A stretch of DNA of 57,892 bases from Cyclobacteriaceae bacterium (GCA_003565295.1 PXCO01000178.1:1-57892), one strand, 5' to 3'. Numbered from the stretch's first letter, positions 25,107-33,935 are shown. Numbers and translations are program-made. The notes: generated by a model not told the origin, from the letters alone.

Positions 25107-26477
25107 TTATTTAAACCAAATTCCAGTTGCTTTCTTATTTAGAATTTTATGAGTTTGAATCGAAAAGATAATACCCATAAATGCAAATATAATGGTACTG
25201 GTCATGGTTATACCTACCAGTCCAAAAAGCTTGCCTAAAAAAATCGCAAGGGGAACATTTATAAGTGCTGTCGAAGTCACAAGGATTAATTGAAGCTTTA
25301 TCTTTCCTATCCCATTCAGGAAGAACACGTGTATGGTCTGCCAAATAGCTGCCATTATATAGATAGCCATAGCCGTGGATAGTTCAAAGGGGACTTTTAC
25401 CGCATCCCCTATCCAGAACTCGTATAAATACGGACTTGCAAATAAGACCAAAATGGAGACCAAACATGCTAGTATCCAAATTCTGCGCATTTTTGCAAGG
25501 GTGCTTTTTATCCAACCAAATTCTTCTTTTACATAGGCTTCAGTAAATGCACTCCAAAGAGGAGTAGCTATTATTCCAAAACCCATGTTTATGACTGAAA
25601 ACAACTTGTAGGAGATGTTGAATGGGGTTACTTCCGTGGGGCCAAAAAGTTGGGTAATGATTATGTTGTTTGTGGAGAATAAGACCAAGCCTCCTATTTG
25701 TATGATAAAGAATTTCACGCCTAAATTCATAAGGTCCCCTGCCAAGCTGAAATCCACTAATTTAATAGAGGGTGCGAACTTTTTATATTGATTGCTGTAA
25801 AACCATAATGAAGAGCTGCTGAGTACCAACACGGGAGTAAAGCCTAGTGCGGTTCCCAGATAAATCAGGTTGCCTTCAGTGGTTTTGGTTAAAATAAAAA
25901 TAACACACAAGGAAAATAGACTACCTAAAAAATTGAACAGCGATGCTTTTGCAGGTTCCTGATTTGCGGTAAGCACAGTAGTGATAAGCTTAAGTACGAA
26001 TTGCAAACAAAAAAAAGTAAAGACAATTAATGAAAGTATACTGAGCTCCCTTTCCATTTCTGGTGGTGAATTTAAGATAGCAGACCAACTCAAGAGTGGG
26101 CTTACCACATAGAATAACCCCAGAATGATAAGGACAATGATACTTAATATAGCATAAGTGGTGCTTACATACGCCCTTGAAAGTTGATACTCTCCTTTGG
26201 CCAAACTTTCGGCGAACTTATTTCTCAACCCATGTCCAAATCCTATATCAAAGAAACTGAACCACCCTACGATAGAGCTAAGAGTCAACCAAATCCCATA
26301 GCTTGTTGGATTCACATAATTTATGGTCAAGGGTACCAAAACTAAGCTTACCCCAATAGAACCACCCTTAATAACAAAGGAGGCGAGAATGTTCTTTTTA
26401 GCCTTTACACTCCTTCTATGCCCTCTATTTATCAGGTTTAACACATTCGTGTACAGACCTATGATATTCGCCTTCAT
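25107..26477 (-). CDS. Wzx-like polysaccharide flippase
   Basis: An integral membrane protein of 456 aa with about 12-14 membrane segments, of the MOP/PST (polysaccharide transport) exporter superfamily. It should flip the undecaprenyl-linked repeat unit across the inner membrane. Seen: the N-terminal F-V-I-K-G-G-S-I-G-V-S-L-V-L-V-P-L then N-P-T-S-Y-G-I-W-L-T-L-S-S typical of these flippases, and D-I-G-F-G-H-G-L-R-N. It sits 54 bases downstream of the BY-kinase gene and directly before the acetyltransferase and polymerase genes, which completes a Wzx/Wzy-type set. Confidence 0.87.
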   Translation of the reverse strand: MKANIIGLYTNVLNLINRGHRRSVKAKKNILASFVIKGGSIGVSLVLVPLTINYVNPTSYGIWLTLSSIVGWFSFFDIGFGHGLRNKFAESLAKGEYQLSRAYVSTTYAILSIIVLIILGLFYVVSPLLSWSAILNSPPEMERELSILSLIVFTFFCLQFVLKLITTVLTANQEPAKASLFNFLGSLFSLCVIFILTKTTEGNLIYLGTALGFTPVLVLSSSSLWFYSNQYKKFAPSIKLVDFSLAGDLMNLGVKFFIIQIGGLVLFSTNNIIITQLFGPTEVTPFNISYKLFSVINMGFGIIATPLWSAFTEAYVKEEFGWIKSTLAKMRRIWILACLVSILVLFASPYLYEFWIGDAVKVPFELSTAMAIYIMAAIWQTIHVFFLNGIGKIKLQLILVTSTALINVPLAIFLGKLFGLVGITMTSTIIFAFMGIIFSIQTHKILNKKATGIWFK

Positions 26478-26531
26478 GTATGAATAAAAAATATTAAAAA
26501 TGTTTTAAATTATATTATAAATTAAATAGAA

Positions 26532-28937
26532 TTATCTTTTGTTATTTCCACTTAAGGCATAGGAACCTTTTTTCTTGACCTTTTTTCTTTTACCAGTATT
26601 AGCCTGATAATATCCGTATTTATAACCATACCCATAGTTGGCCTGTAGTTTCACATCGTTAAGAACAAGGTATGGGTTTTTAAGTTTTCTGTCCCTATAA
26701 ACATCGTTTACGAAATCTACCATTCCAACGGGAGTGTAATTATTCCGCATTAGATAAATACTCATGTCCACAAACCTAGACAAGGCAAAGCTATCGGAAA
26801 CCTGCCCAATAGGTGCGGTGTCCAAAATAATCACATCATATTCTTCTTTTAAACGTTCCACAAAATAACCTACTTTTGGTTTGAGCATAAGTTCGGCGGG
26901 GTCTTCTGGGATCTCACCGCATCCCATAATGTGTAAACTGTCGGGCAGTAGCTCGTTTTTGTTGATCAAATCAGCGATTACCAACCCATCTTCCGAAAGA
27001 AAGTCGGTGATTCCAATTTCACAATCCATATTTAAATAATCTAATAGTGCAGGCTTCCTAAGGTCAAATTCGCACAAGGCCACTCTTTTGCCTGCCAATG
27101 CAAGACTTACAGCCAGGTTTAGGCTGAAAAAGGTCTTTCCTTCTCCTCCCATACTGGAAGTGACCATTAAGACCTTTTTGTCATGGGTGGGGAGTGCAAA
27201 TTGTATGTTAGTTCTAATAAGCCTAAACTGCTCGGCTAGGGCTTCTTTGATGCTTTTGGAGATGACCAATACACTTTTTTCTTTATTGTGAGAAATTTCC
27301 CCTAAAAAAGGGAGGGAAGTTCTCTCTGTAATGTCCTCTTTTGATATGATTTTGTCCGTGATCTTGTACCGGATAAACACAAAACCCAAAGGTCCAAAAA
27401 ACCCAAAAAACACAGCAAATCCTAGGATTAACATCTTATTCGGTTTTACTGGTTTTCCGCCGGCCATAGCTGGATCTATAGTCCTGGAATTGGAAACGGT
27501 GGTCGCGGCAAGTGACAATGCAGACTCTTCTCTTTTTTCCACCAAATAATTATAGTGAGCTTGTTTGGTTTCTTTCTCCCGTGTAATCTCAAGTAATTTC
27601 CTTTCGATTTCCGGGATCCTTCCTGATTTCCTTTCGGATTCCTCGGCTCGGGACACCATGTTTTGCCGTGATACTTCCAAGCTTTTAATGATGTTTCGGA
27701 TATTTTCTAAAAGGTTTCTTCTGGTACTGATGAGCTGTTGGGTGAGATCCTGAACCAGTGGGTTGTTTTGATTGGTTGTTCTGAGCATCCTTTCCCTGTC
27801 TTTTTGTAATTCATTAAAGCGTTGGACTAAAGACAGCAGGGTAGGGTCTTGAATATTGAGTGTGCTTGGAACCGCCTGATAATTGTCATCTTGCTCAATT
27901 AGGTATTCCTCAATGGATTTAAGGACTTCCAGCCTTATATTGTAGTCTGAAATTTGTTCTTGGATCGTTCTCGAAGTGGCGGAGTATTGTTGGGCATCCA
28001 TGGATATTTCCGTGATGCGGTTTTCCCTTTTATACCGTTCCACTTTTTCTTCTATTTCACTGATTTCATTTATTAGGACACTAAGCTGGCCTTCAACAAA
28101 ATCAAGCGTGTTAGCGGCTGTAGCATTTTTGTTTTTTATTGCCTCTCTATTGTATATTTCTATCAATTTGTTGATCACCAAAACACCTTTCTGTGGAACG
28201 GCATCGTTAAGACTTACCCGGAGTACAGAAGCTAGTTTGTTAACGATGAACACGTCCAATTTCCCTGCGTATTGACCTGGCAGGGAGTATGGGTTATTAA
28301 ATCTGATCGCGACATATTCAGGAAGCTGGTCAAGGTTGTTCAGTTGAACTTTAAAGTTTCCGAAAGGCTTTTCTATCTCCTCGCCAAAAGCGTGTCGGGT
28401 TTTATTTTCTAATTCATCCTCCAACATGAAATATTCCTTATTTAGAAAATGAACCACATAATTAGTTTCTAGGTCTTTATTAAAAAATGCAGTGGAGTCA
28501 TATTCACCTATAATTACCCTTATTGGCGATTGATCCACAAATATCTCCTTGTCCCTTAACGGGTTGTCTTTGACAAAGTAAGAAACATTGAAATCCAATT
28601 CTTTAATGGCAAGGCCCATTAAAGAAACTGACTTTAGCACTTCAGCCTCATTTTCCACCACCTTGGTGGATTGATAATTCTCCAGGTCGCTATATATGGC
28701 ATTTTGACTGAAATCCGAACCGGAACCATTATTAGTTGAATTGATAAGAATAGTACTCGAAACAGGATAAAGTTCGGTCGTAGTCTTTAGGTAATAAACA
28801 GCCAAAGCCACGCATACCATTAAACCCAAAAGATATAGGTACCAAAATTTGAGATATTTTAAAAAAATAAACTTATAGTTGATTTTCAACTGCTTTTTTG
28901 GCTCAAATTCATCTAGAAGTAAGTCTGAAACTTTCAT
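26532..28937 (-). CDS. Wzz/Wzc-type chain-length regulator fused to BY-kinase
   Basis: An 801-residue inner-membrane polysaccharide co-polymerase with a cytoplasmic tyrosine autokinase. Seen: TM1 about 30-51; a periplasmic Wzz domain with a long coiled coil (about 265-470); a Pro-rich TM2 region (K-P-V-K-P-N-K-M-L then hydrophobic, about 498-527); Walker A S-S-M-G-G-E-G-K-T (about 594-602); Walker A' C-E-F-D-L-R-K-P (about 623-630); Walker B V-I-I-L-D-T-A-P (about 699-706); and a C-terminal tail rich in Tyr (767-780) and Lys. The Tyr cluster is the expected autophosphorylation site that controls polymer length. It lies 2 bases after the Wza-like gene. No low-molecular-weight phosphatase gene is seen nearby. 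Confidence 0.93.
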   Translation of the reverse strand: MKVSDLLLDEFEPKKQLKINYKFIFLKYLKFWYLYLLGLMVCVALAVYYLKTTTELYPVSSTILINSTNNGSGSDFSQNAIYSDLENYQSTKVVENEAEVLKSVSLMGLAIKELDFNVSYFVKDNPLRDKEIFVDQSPIRVIIGEYDSTAFFNKDLETNYVVHFLNKEYFMLEDELENKTRHAFGEEIEKPFGNFKVQLNNLDQLPEYVAIRFNNPYSLPGQYAGKLDVFIVNKLASVLRVSLNDAVPQKGVLVINKLIEIYNREAIKNKNATAANTLDFVEGQLSVLINEISEIEEKVERYKRENRITEISMDAQQYSATSRTIQEQISDYNIRLEVLKSIEEYLIEQDDNYQAVPSTLNIQDPTLLSLVQRFNELQKDRERMLRTTNQNNPLVQDLTQQLISTRRNLLENIRNIIKSLEVSRQNMVSRAEESERKSGRIPEIERKLLEITREKETKQAHYNYLVEKREESALSLAATTVSNSRTIDPAMAGGKPVKPNKMLILGFAVFFGFFGPLGFVFIRYKITDKIISKEDITERTSLPFLGEISHNKEKSVLVISKSIKEALAEQFRLIRTNIQFALPTHDKKVLMVTSSMGGEGKTFFSLNLAVSLALAGKRVALCEFDLRKPALLDYLNMDCEIGITDFLSEDGLVIADLINKNELLPDSLHIMGCGEIPEDPAELMLKPKVGYFVERLKEEYDVIILDTAPIGQVSDSFALSRFVDMSIYLMRNNYTPVGMVDFVNDVYRDRKLKNPYLVLNDVKLQANYGYGYKYGYYQANTGKRKKVKKKGSYALSGNNKR

Positions 28938-28939
28938 AT

Positions 28940-29731
28940 TTAATCAAAGTAAAATCGTAGGTTGAATAAAAGCGATACTGTAAGGGTGGTTAGGATACCT
29001 AATACAGCAAATGTACGTTGGTTAGTACTGGCTTGTACAGCCTTTATTCTATCTGGTTCAACGTAAATCACGTCATTTTGGTGCAACATGTAGTAAGGAG
29101 AATTAAGGATTTCCTTATCATTGAGATTAATTCGTATGGCTCTCCTTTCCCCATCAACATCCCTGATTATCAAAACATTCTCTCTTTTTCCATACTCTGT
29201 CATATCCCCTGCAAGGCCAAAAGCCTCTAATAGAGTGATTCTGTCAGTCTCCAAAGTGAATGTACCAGGATTAGCCACTTCCCCAATCACCGTTATCTTA
29301 AAGTTTAAAAATGCTAAATTTACTATTGGGTCTTTTTCGTATTCTTTAAGTAAAAACACCATTTCTTCGGTTGCCTCTTCTTTCGTGAGCCCAGCAAGTT
29401 TGATTTTTCCAAGTACGGGAAAATTTATCTCCCCATTCTTGTCCACTAAATATCCCTGGTTCAACTGCGTCACATTGTTATTGAGGCGTTGTCCTTCCAT
29501 GCCGCTGGGAGTCATTATGCCTGAATTGAACAACAAATTCGATTCGGGATTTAGGCTGCTAACAGTAATCCTGAGCAGATCCCCACTTTGAATTTTTGGT
29601 TCAACTGTTCTGCTTATCTCCGTAATATACTCCTGGTTGGATCCTATGTCGCTAAAATAGACCAAGTTCCTCTTTGCGCAACTGCTTAATAAAATTACAA
29701 AAAATAGAAGAATTATAAAATAATTTTTCAT
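28940..29731 (-). CDS. Wza-like polysaccharide export lipoprotein
   Basis: An outer-membrane export protein (SLBB/PES family) that forms the exit channel together with the BY-kinase below. The chosen ATG at 29731 gives M-K-N-Y-F-I-I-L-L and a lipobox L-L-S-S-C with Cys at residue 18; an upstream ATG at 29785 would leave an unnatural 18-residue extension. Seen: the PES motif I-Q-S-G-D-L-L-R-I-T-V (about 52-62), a second strand block V-D-K-N-G-E-I-N-F-P-V-L-G-K-I, an SLBB-like G-E-V-A-N-P-G-T-F and a hydrophobic C-terminal stretch ending F-Y-F-D. The first gene of the main operon run, with a promoter about 65 bases upstream. Confidence 0.9.
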   Translation of the reverse strand: MKNYFIILLFFVILLSSCAKRNLVYFSDIGSNQEYITEISRTVEPKIQSGDLLRITVSSLNPESNLLFNSGIMTPSGMEGQRLNNNVTQLNQGYLVDKNGEINFPVLGKIKLAGLTKEEATEEMVFLLKEYEKDPIVNLAFLNFKITVIGEVANPGTFTLETDRITLLEAFGLAGDMTEYGKRENVLIIRDVDGERRAIRINLNDKEILNSPYYMLHQNDVIYVEPDRIKAVQASTNQRTFAVLGILTTLTVSLLFNLRFYFD

Positions 29732-30165
29732 GATGTTACCAATAGTTTTCATGTAAGAAAATGAACAGAACTGTTTAAATATCAAAGGATGGCAAATCTA
29801 TTTGAATTTTTGATCCGGACTTCAACAATAATACCAAGAAACGCAAAATTCGAAATTTTATTTTACTTAAACTATTTCAAAGCTTCGCCACCTCAGTCCC
29901 AATTTTTAAAATTAGGGCCAATTTAAGAATTTTATTAAGAGCTTTGCTATTATTTCAGAATAAATGTATTGAGAAACGAATATTAAATTATTAATATTTC
30001 GAATTTCAATGAGAAAGAACAATTTTCCTTCAATGAAGATCAATTTTAGGGGTACTTTCCCCTTAAGGTAAGGAAGCTGTTATGTGCCTTAAAAACCTCA
30101 TTTACATTTAAATTGACAGAATAGAACGGCATGGTGGTGACGCCAAGATCATTCTAACCTCTTCT
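29732..30165. other. Leader and spacer between the Wza-like and first sugar-transferase genes
   Basis: These 434 bases carry no credible gene. They hold the candidate promoter at 29793-29825 and weak imperfect dyads such as CCCAATTTT/AAAATTAGGG (about 29899) and CGAATATTAA/TTAATATTTCG (about 29977). A GGGG-N6-CCCC hairpin lies near 30050. None has a terminator-like U-run. Confidence 0.45.
29793..29825 (-). promoter_or_regulatory. Candidate promoter of the main polysaccharide operon
   Basis: On the minus strand, TTG (29823-29825), a 22-base spacer, and TAGATTTG (29793-29800), an exact match to TAnnTTTG. The predicted start of transcription is near 29788, about 57 bases before the chosen ATG at 29731. 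This supports that ATG over the longer form, whose start at 29785 would fall at about the transcription start. Confidence 0.5.
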
Positions 30166-30870
30166 TTAATATGCTTTTTGCCCTTTCAGCAGGCTGAAAA
30201 TTGTCGCTGTTATAATTCTAATGTCCAACATCAGACACCAATTTTTCACATAAAAGAGATCAAATTTGTATCTAGAATAGATGTCATAGAAACTTCTTAT
30301 TTCTCCTCTGTACCCTTTGCATTGCGCAAGCCCGGTAATTCCCGGCTTGACAGCATGCCTTAGCATAAAGCCTTCGATGGATTTGGAGAATTCCCAATTC
30401 ATAGGAATTGCGTGTGGCCTTGGGCCTACGATTGACATTTCCCCTGCCAATACATTGAATACCTGAGGTATTTCATCCAAACTGGTCTTTCTTAAAAACC
30501 GGCCAATCCTTGTAACCCTTTGATCATTTTGAGTAGCTTGTTTTGTGTCGGCTTCATTATTAATAACCATTGTCCTGAATTTATAACAAAGGAATGGCTT
30601 GTTGTGCAATCCATGTCTTTTTTGTTTAAAAATCACAGGGCCTTTTGAACTTAACTTTATTGCCATTGCAACAATTGGATACAGCCAGGACATTATAAAA
30701 ACTATGGTGAAAAAAGATATGATCAAGTCTGTTAACCTTTTCGACCAATTTTTCAATTCGTTTCCCCTGTAGCTTTCACCAAATTGGGACAGTCCCGACA
30801 AATTTTTAGTTCTGGAATAATTTTGGCTTACCTCTTCTTTAAATAAAATATTCTCCATCTCAATCGCCAT
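30166..30870 (-). CDS. Initiating sugar transferase (WbaP/WcaJ type), paralogue 1
   Basis: A 234-residue monotopic phosphoglycosyl transferase that moves a sugar phosphate onto undecaprenyl phosphate, the first step of repeat-unit synthesis. Seen: N-terminal W-S-K-R-L-T-D-L then one hydrophobic segment (about 48-72), K-Q-K-R-H-G-L-H-N, Y-K-F-R-T-M, R-K-T-S-L-D-E-I-P-Q-V-F-N-V (Asp-Glu catalytic pair), S-I-V-G-P-R-P-H-A and V-K-P-G-I-T-G-L-A-Q. It is clearly related to the next gene upstream (230 aa) over its full length and shares a promoter-proximal sequence with it. The N-terminal about 40 residues differ between the two. The nucleotide-sugar donor is unknown. Confidence 0.92.
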   Translation of the reverse strand: MAIEMENILFKEEVSQNYSRTKNLSGLSQFGESYRGNELKNWSKRLTDLIISFFTIVFIMSWLYPIVAMAIKLSSKGPVIFKQKRHGLHNKPFLCYKFRTMVINNEADTKQATQNDQRVTRIGRFLRKTSLDEIPQVFNVLAGEMSIVGPRPHAIPMNWEFSKSIEGFMLRHAVKPGITGLAQCKGYRGEIRSFYDIYSRYKFDLFYVKNWCLMLDIRIITATIFSLLKGQKAY

Positions 30871-30941
30871 TTTATAAAATAATCACACAATCCTTCTCTG
30901 TAGACTGAAAAACGTTTTTGTATATTTGAAATACATATTTA

Positions 30942-30972
30942 CAAATATAAAAACACATTCGATACAATACAA
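30942..30972 (-). promoter_or_regulatory. Promoter of sugar transferase 1, with conserved palindrome
   Basis: On the minus strand, TTG (30970-30972), 20 bases, TATATTTG (30942-30949). Immediately downstream is GTAAATATGTATTTCAAATA, containing the dyad TATTT-C-AAATA. The same arrangement with the same spacing is found upstream of the second sugar transferase (31900-31931). The leader is about 65 bases. Confidence 0.6.
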
Positions 30973-31144
30973 GTTTTTGAGGTGTTTTCAACAGCATTTT
31001 TTTGTCTTGGAAAGACAAAATAGGTGATTTTTTTAGACACCTTTACCCAAGGTCTCCATAAGCTGGGGGGTAAACACTTCCTCTCGGCTACCGGATGATC
31101 AACCAATCAGCGTGCCAAAAACCTATTTTAGCAAAAGATGTAAT

Positions 31145-31837
31145 TTAATAAGCTTTGTCACTACGTTTCACCAAGATGTTGAACGTCCAGACCAAGATTT
31201 TTAGATCCAGCATGAAACACCATTTTTTTATGTAAAAATGATCAAATCTTACCCTGTGGTAAATATCGTAAAAATGCTTGATCTCACCTCTATAACCTTT
31301 TGCCTGTGCCAAACCGGTGATTCCAGGCTTCACATTGTGCCTAAACTGATAGTTTAGGATCTCAGAGGAAAAGTGATCGTTCATTGGCACCGCATGTGGG
31401 CGGGGACCTACGATAGACATGTCCCCTTTAAGAACATTGAACAGCTGAGGAAGCTCATCCAAGCTAGTTTTGCGCAGGAACTTGCCAAACCTTGTGACCC
31501 TGGGATCGTTTGAAACGGCCTGTCTAAAAACCGACTGCTTGTTGTGACGCATGGTGCGAAACTTGTAGCAATTAAAAACAGTATTGTCTTTTCCATGCCT
31601 TTTTTGCACATATAAAACTGGTCCTGACGAGGATAACTTAATACCTAATGCGATGATTGGAAACAACCACCAAAGAACAAACAATGTGAAACCTAAACCC
31701 AACATGATGTCCATCGCCCTTTTAAAAGTAGATTTTAAAGGGTCTGTGATGAAAACCTCACCGGAAGGTGTGACAAATCCGCTTAGGTGCTTAAAATAAA
31801 AATTCTCATGCCTGGTTTTACTTAAAAACTTTTCCAT
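31145..31837 (-). CDS. Initiating sugar transferase (WbaP/WcaJ type), paralogue 2
   Basis: A 230-residue phosphoglycosyl transferase, homologous to the neighbouring 30166-30870 gene. Seen: F-K-R-A-M-D-I-M-L-G before a hydrophobic segment (about 46-70), Q-K-R-H-G-K-D-N, Y-K-F-R-T-M-R, L-R-K-T-S-L-D-E-L-P-Q-L-F-N-V, S-I-V-G-P-R-P-H-A-V-P-M-N and V-K-P-G-I-T-G-L-A-Q-A-K-G-Y-R-G-E-I. Both copies keep all catalytic motifs. It is 274 bases upstream of paralogue 1 and has its own promoter of the same design. Two intact initiating enzymes may use different first sugars or be expressed under different conditions (inference). Confidence 0.92.
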   Translation of the reverse strand: MEKFLSKTRHENFYFKHLSGFVTPSGEVFITDPLKSTFKRAMDIMLGLGFTLFVLWWLFPIIALGIKLSSSGPVLYVQKRHGKDNTVFNCYKFRTMRHNKQSVFRQAVSNDPRVTRFGKFLRKTSLDELPQLFNVLKGDMSIVGPRPHAVPMNDHFSSEILNYQFRHNVKPGITGLAQAKGYRGEIKHFYDIYHRVRFDHFYIKKWCFMLDLKILVWTFNILVKRSDKAY

Positions 31838-31899
31838 TATATTAAAAGTCTAGGGTGACTGCTCGTCTATCGTTTTTGTGTATTTGAAATACATTTTTA

Positions 31900-31931
31900 C
31901 AAATATATTCAGCAATTACGTGAAATACAAA
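31900..31931 (-). promoter_or_regulatory. Promoter of sugar transferase 2, with conserved palindrome
   Basis: On the minus strand, TTTG (31928-31931), 20 bases, TATATTTG (31900-31907), then the perfect dyad TGTATTT-C-AAATACA. The segment from the -7 box through ACAAAAACG is nearly identical to that upstream of paralogue 1. The rest of 31838-32135 is AT-rich without further signals. Confidence 0.62.
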
Positions 31932-32135
31932 TTTAATCTTTAAAGGACGTGGAAAAGTAAGAGGTGTTATACCTTCAATTTGTATTGAGAAAATAATATT
32001 TTATAGGTAAAATATAAAAAGTGATTAAAAAATAAACTTTAAAGATAAATAAATATTTAAAAATAAATAATTATTATAACCAAATTATTGGCCCTCACTG
32101 TGAAAAAAAACTTATAGGTTTTCTCTGTAAATCAT

Positions 32136-33161
32136 TTATTTAAAAGATTTTACGGCCTCTATGAACAATTTCACCTTTTCGGGATCTATGTCAGGATATA
32201 CACCATGGCCTAGATTCGCAACATGTTTGCAGCCTTTAAACTCTTTCATCATTTCATCCACACTGGATAGAATACTTTTTTCTGTGCCATAAAGGGCCGC
32301 GGGGTCCATGTTTCCCTGCAACGCCTTATCCGGCCCTATAAGGTTTCTTGACTCCGAAATGCTCATGTTCCAGTCCAGGCCTATGGTATCGCAGTTCATT
32401 TTACCAAGGGCTTCCCTGGCGAAATAAGCTCCCTTGGCAAAAACTGTGACCGGTACCTCAGTGATGGCATTGCAAATTTCCTCTATATATTTCAATGAAA
32501 ACTCAGCGTATTGAGTAGGGGGCAATATTCCGGCCCAACTGTCAAATAACTGGACTAGGTTTGCTCCAGCGGTGATTTGTGCCTTTAGATATTTGATGGT
32601 GCTCTTAGTGATCATCTCCAAAAGCTTATGAGAAAAGTCAGGGTCCAGGTAGAGAGCTGCCCTGGATTTGGAAAAGGTTTTGCTTCCGGATCCTTCCACC
32701 ATGTATGCAAATATAGTCCACGGCGCACCTGCAAACCCAATGATTGGGACCCGGCCATTGAGGGCTTTTTTGGTGATTTGGATGGCTTCCAGCACGTAAC
32801 CCAACTCCTCATTCGGATCCGCGACCCTTAATTTTTTCAGGTCTGAAGAACTTCGAATGGTATTGGGAAACCAAGGTCCCCTTTTTTCAACCATTTCGTA
32901 AGGTAGGCCCATCGCTTCTGGAATCACCAAAATATCTGAAAAAATTATTGCCGCGTCTACTCCTAATAGATCTACTGGCTGTATGGTTACTTCTGCTGCC
33001 AGTTCTGGTGTCTTGGCCAGTTCAATAAACCCACTCACACTATTTCTAACCGCCCTGTACTCGGGGAGTATTCTTCCGGCCTGGCGCATCAACCATACGG
33101 GAGTTCTTTCTACTTTTTCTCCCCGGATGGCCCTAAGCATAAGGTCATTTTTTATTTGCAT
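32136..33161 (-). CDS. hemE: Uroporphyrinogen decarboxylase
   Basis: Cytoplasmic haem-synthesis enzyme that removes four carboxyl groups from uroporphyrinogen III to give coproporphyrinogen III. Length 341 aa, normal for the family. Seen: the signature [18 protein letters not shown] (19-36), [10 protein letters not shown] with the catalytic Asp region, G-F-A-G-A-P-W-T-I, and the C-terminal [12 protein letters not shown] promoter -7 box stands only 4-5 bases before the ATG, which suggests a leaderless mRNA. hemC lies elsewhere in the window (50509), so the haem genes are not one operon. A weak AT-rich hairpin follows the stop. Confidence 0.97.
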   Translation of the reverse strand: MQIKNDLMLRAIRGEKVERTPVWLMRQAGRILPEYRAVRNSVSGFIELAKTPELAAEVTIQPVDLLGVDAAIIFSDILVIPEAMGLPYEMVEKRGPWFPNTIRSSSDLKKLRVADPNEELGYVLEAIQITKKALNGRVPIIGFAGAPWTIFAYMVEGSGSKTFSKSRAALYLDPDFSHKLLEMITKSTIKYLKAQITAGANLVQLFDSWAGILPPTQYAEFSLKYIEEICNAITEVPVTVFAKGAYFAREALGKMNCDTIGLDWNMSISESRNLIGPDKALQGNMDPAALYGTEKSILSSVDEMMKEFKGCKHVANLGHGVYPDIDPEKVKLFIEAVKSFK

Positions 33162-33165
33162 GGCA

Positions 33166-33198
33166 CAAAGATAGAGGATGTATCCTTATTTGACACAA
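33166..33198 (-). promoter_or_regulatory. hemE promoter, apparently leaderless
   Basis: On the minus strand, TTG (33196-33198), 22 bases, TATCTTTG (33166-33173), then TGCC and the ATG. By consensus spacing, transcription would begin within about two bases of the start codon. The truA promoter has the same spacing and the same TATCTTTGTG box. Confidence 0.6.
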
Positions 33199-33214
33199 TT
33201 ATTAAAAAGTACAT

Positions 33215-33249
33215 AAAAAAACCTCTGAAATTCCCCTAATTTCAGAGGT
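33215..33249 (-). terminator. Rho-independent terminator of the collagen-like lipoprotein gene
   Basis: A 12-base perfect stem ACCTCTGAAATT / AATTTCAGAGGT (33221-33232 and 33238-33249) with loop CCCCT, followed on the minus strand by a T-run (33215-33220). It lies between the 33269 gene and the hemE promoter. Confidence 0.92.
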
Positions 33250-33268
33250 TTTGGCAACCCTCCCAGAC

Positions 33269-33832
33269 TTATCGGTCCAGAATATCCTCGAGTTCCACAA
33301 CATCTTCCTCGCTAAAATCAAGCATTTCCATCACGGCACTATAATTCTGGAAATCAACTCTTGAATTTTCTCCATTTCCCACAAAAAAAGATGGTACGTA
33401 AACAGCCCTAATACGCTGATTTGTGGTCCATTCTTCACTGAGCTCAGCCCTGGGAAAAGATGCTTCCATAAATACACTTAGTAATTGACTCGTGAATTGG
33501 TAATTGTAAAAAAGGATACCTTGCTCTAAAAGCTGAGACTGGGGCAAAGGCCTCCACAAGGGTTCACCTTCTATAACCGCCCACTCTATAAATACAAGCC
33601 ATATATCATCAGGGGAGATTGGTATTTCAAAAACATTATTGTAACCGTTGTCTTCGTTGAAATCAATGGTGGTTTCTATTACCAGATTAGGGAATTCCAG
33701 CCCATCTTCCCCATCCTCTCCGTCTCTTCCATCAAACCCGGGAGGGCCTTGTGGACCCTCTGGTCCTTCGCAAGCAGGCAGGAAGCAAATCAGCCCCATA
33801 GCCATTAACAGTAATAGTTTTTTCATGCTCAA
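33269..33832 (-). CDS. Collagen-like lipoprotein, paralogue 1
   Basis: A predicted lipoprotein of 187 aa. The signal peptide M-S-M-K-K-L-L-L-L-M-A-M-G-L ends at lipobox L-P-A-C (Cys about residue 21), followed by a short collagen-like Gly-X-Y run (G-P-E-G-P-Q-G-P-P-G-F-D-G then G-E-D-G-E-D-G). The remaining about 140 residues are an acidic beta-rich domain with W-R-P-L-P-Q-S near the middle. The next gene upstream has the same layout and the W-R-P-L-P-R-T motif, so the two are tandem paralogues. Function is unknown; a surface or periplasmic structural role is possible. It has its own terminator. Confidence 0.82.
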   Translation of the reverse strand: MSMKKLLLLMAMGLICFLPACEGPEGPQGPPGFDGRDGEDGEDGLEFPNLVIETTIDFNEDNGYNNVFEIPISPDDIWLVFIEWAVIEGEPLWRPLPQSQLLEQGILFYNYQFTSQLLSVFMEASFPRAELSEEWTTNQRIRAVYVPSFFVGNGENSRVDFQNYSAVMEMLDFSEEDVVELEDILDR

Positions 33833-33904
33833 TTTTTTGGTAAATAATCGTTTGTGGTCAATATAGATGGTAATTTTCTCAATTCCAACAGTTTTTATTT
33901 ATAT

Positions 33905-33935
33905 AAAAAAAAGCAACCCCATAGGTAGGGTTGCT
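33905..33935 (-). terminator. Rho-independent terminator of the second collagen-like lipoprotein gene
   Basis: Stem AGCAACCC / GGGTTGCT (33912-33919 and 33928-33935) with an 8-base loop, followed on the minus strand by a run of seven or eight T (33905-33911). It separates the two paralogous lipoprotein genes into independent transcripts or partial read-through units. Confidence 0.9.

Noticed and set aside
29121-29591. Plus-strand open frame of 156 codons
   Set aside because: It is a shadow of the Wza-like lipoprotein gene; its composition (Ser/Leu/Phe-rich) is that of an antisense frame.
30997-31020. Hairpin TTTTGTCTT-GGA-AAGACAAAA as a terminator for sugar transferase 2
   Set aside because: It lies between the gene and the next promoter, but on the minus strand it is followed by A, not T, and on the plus strand there is no gene to end.
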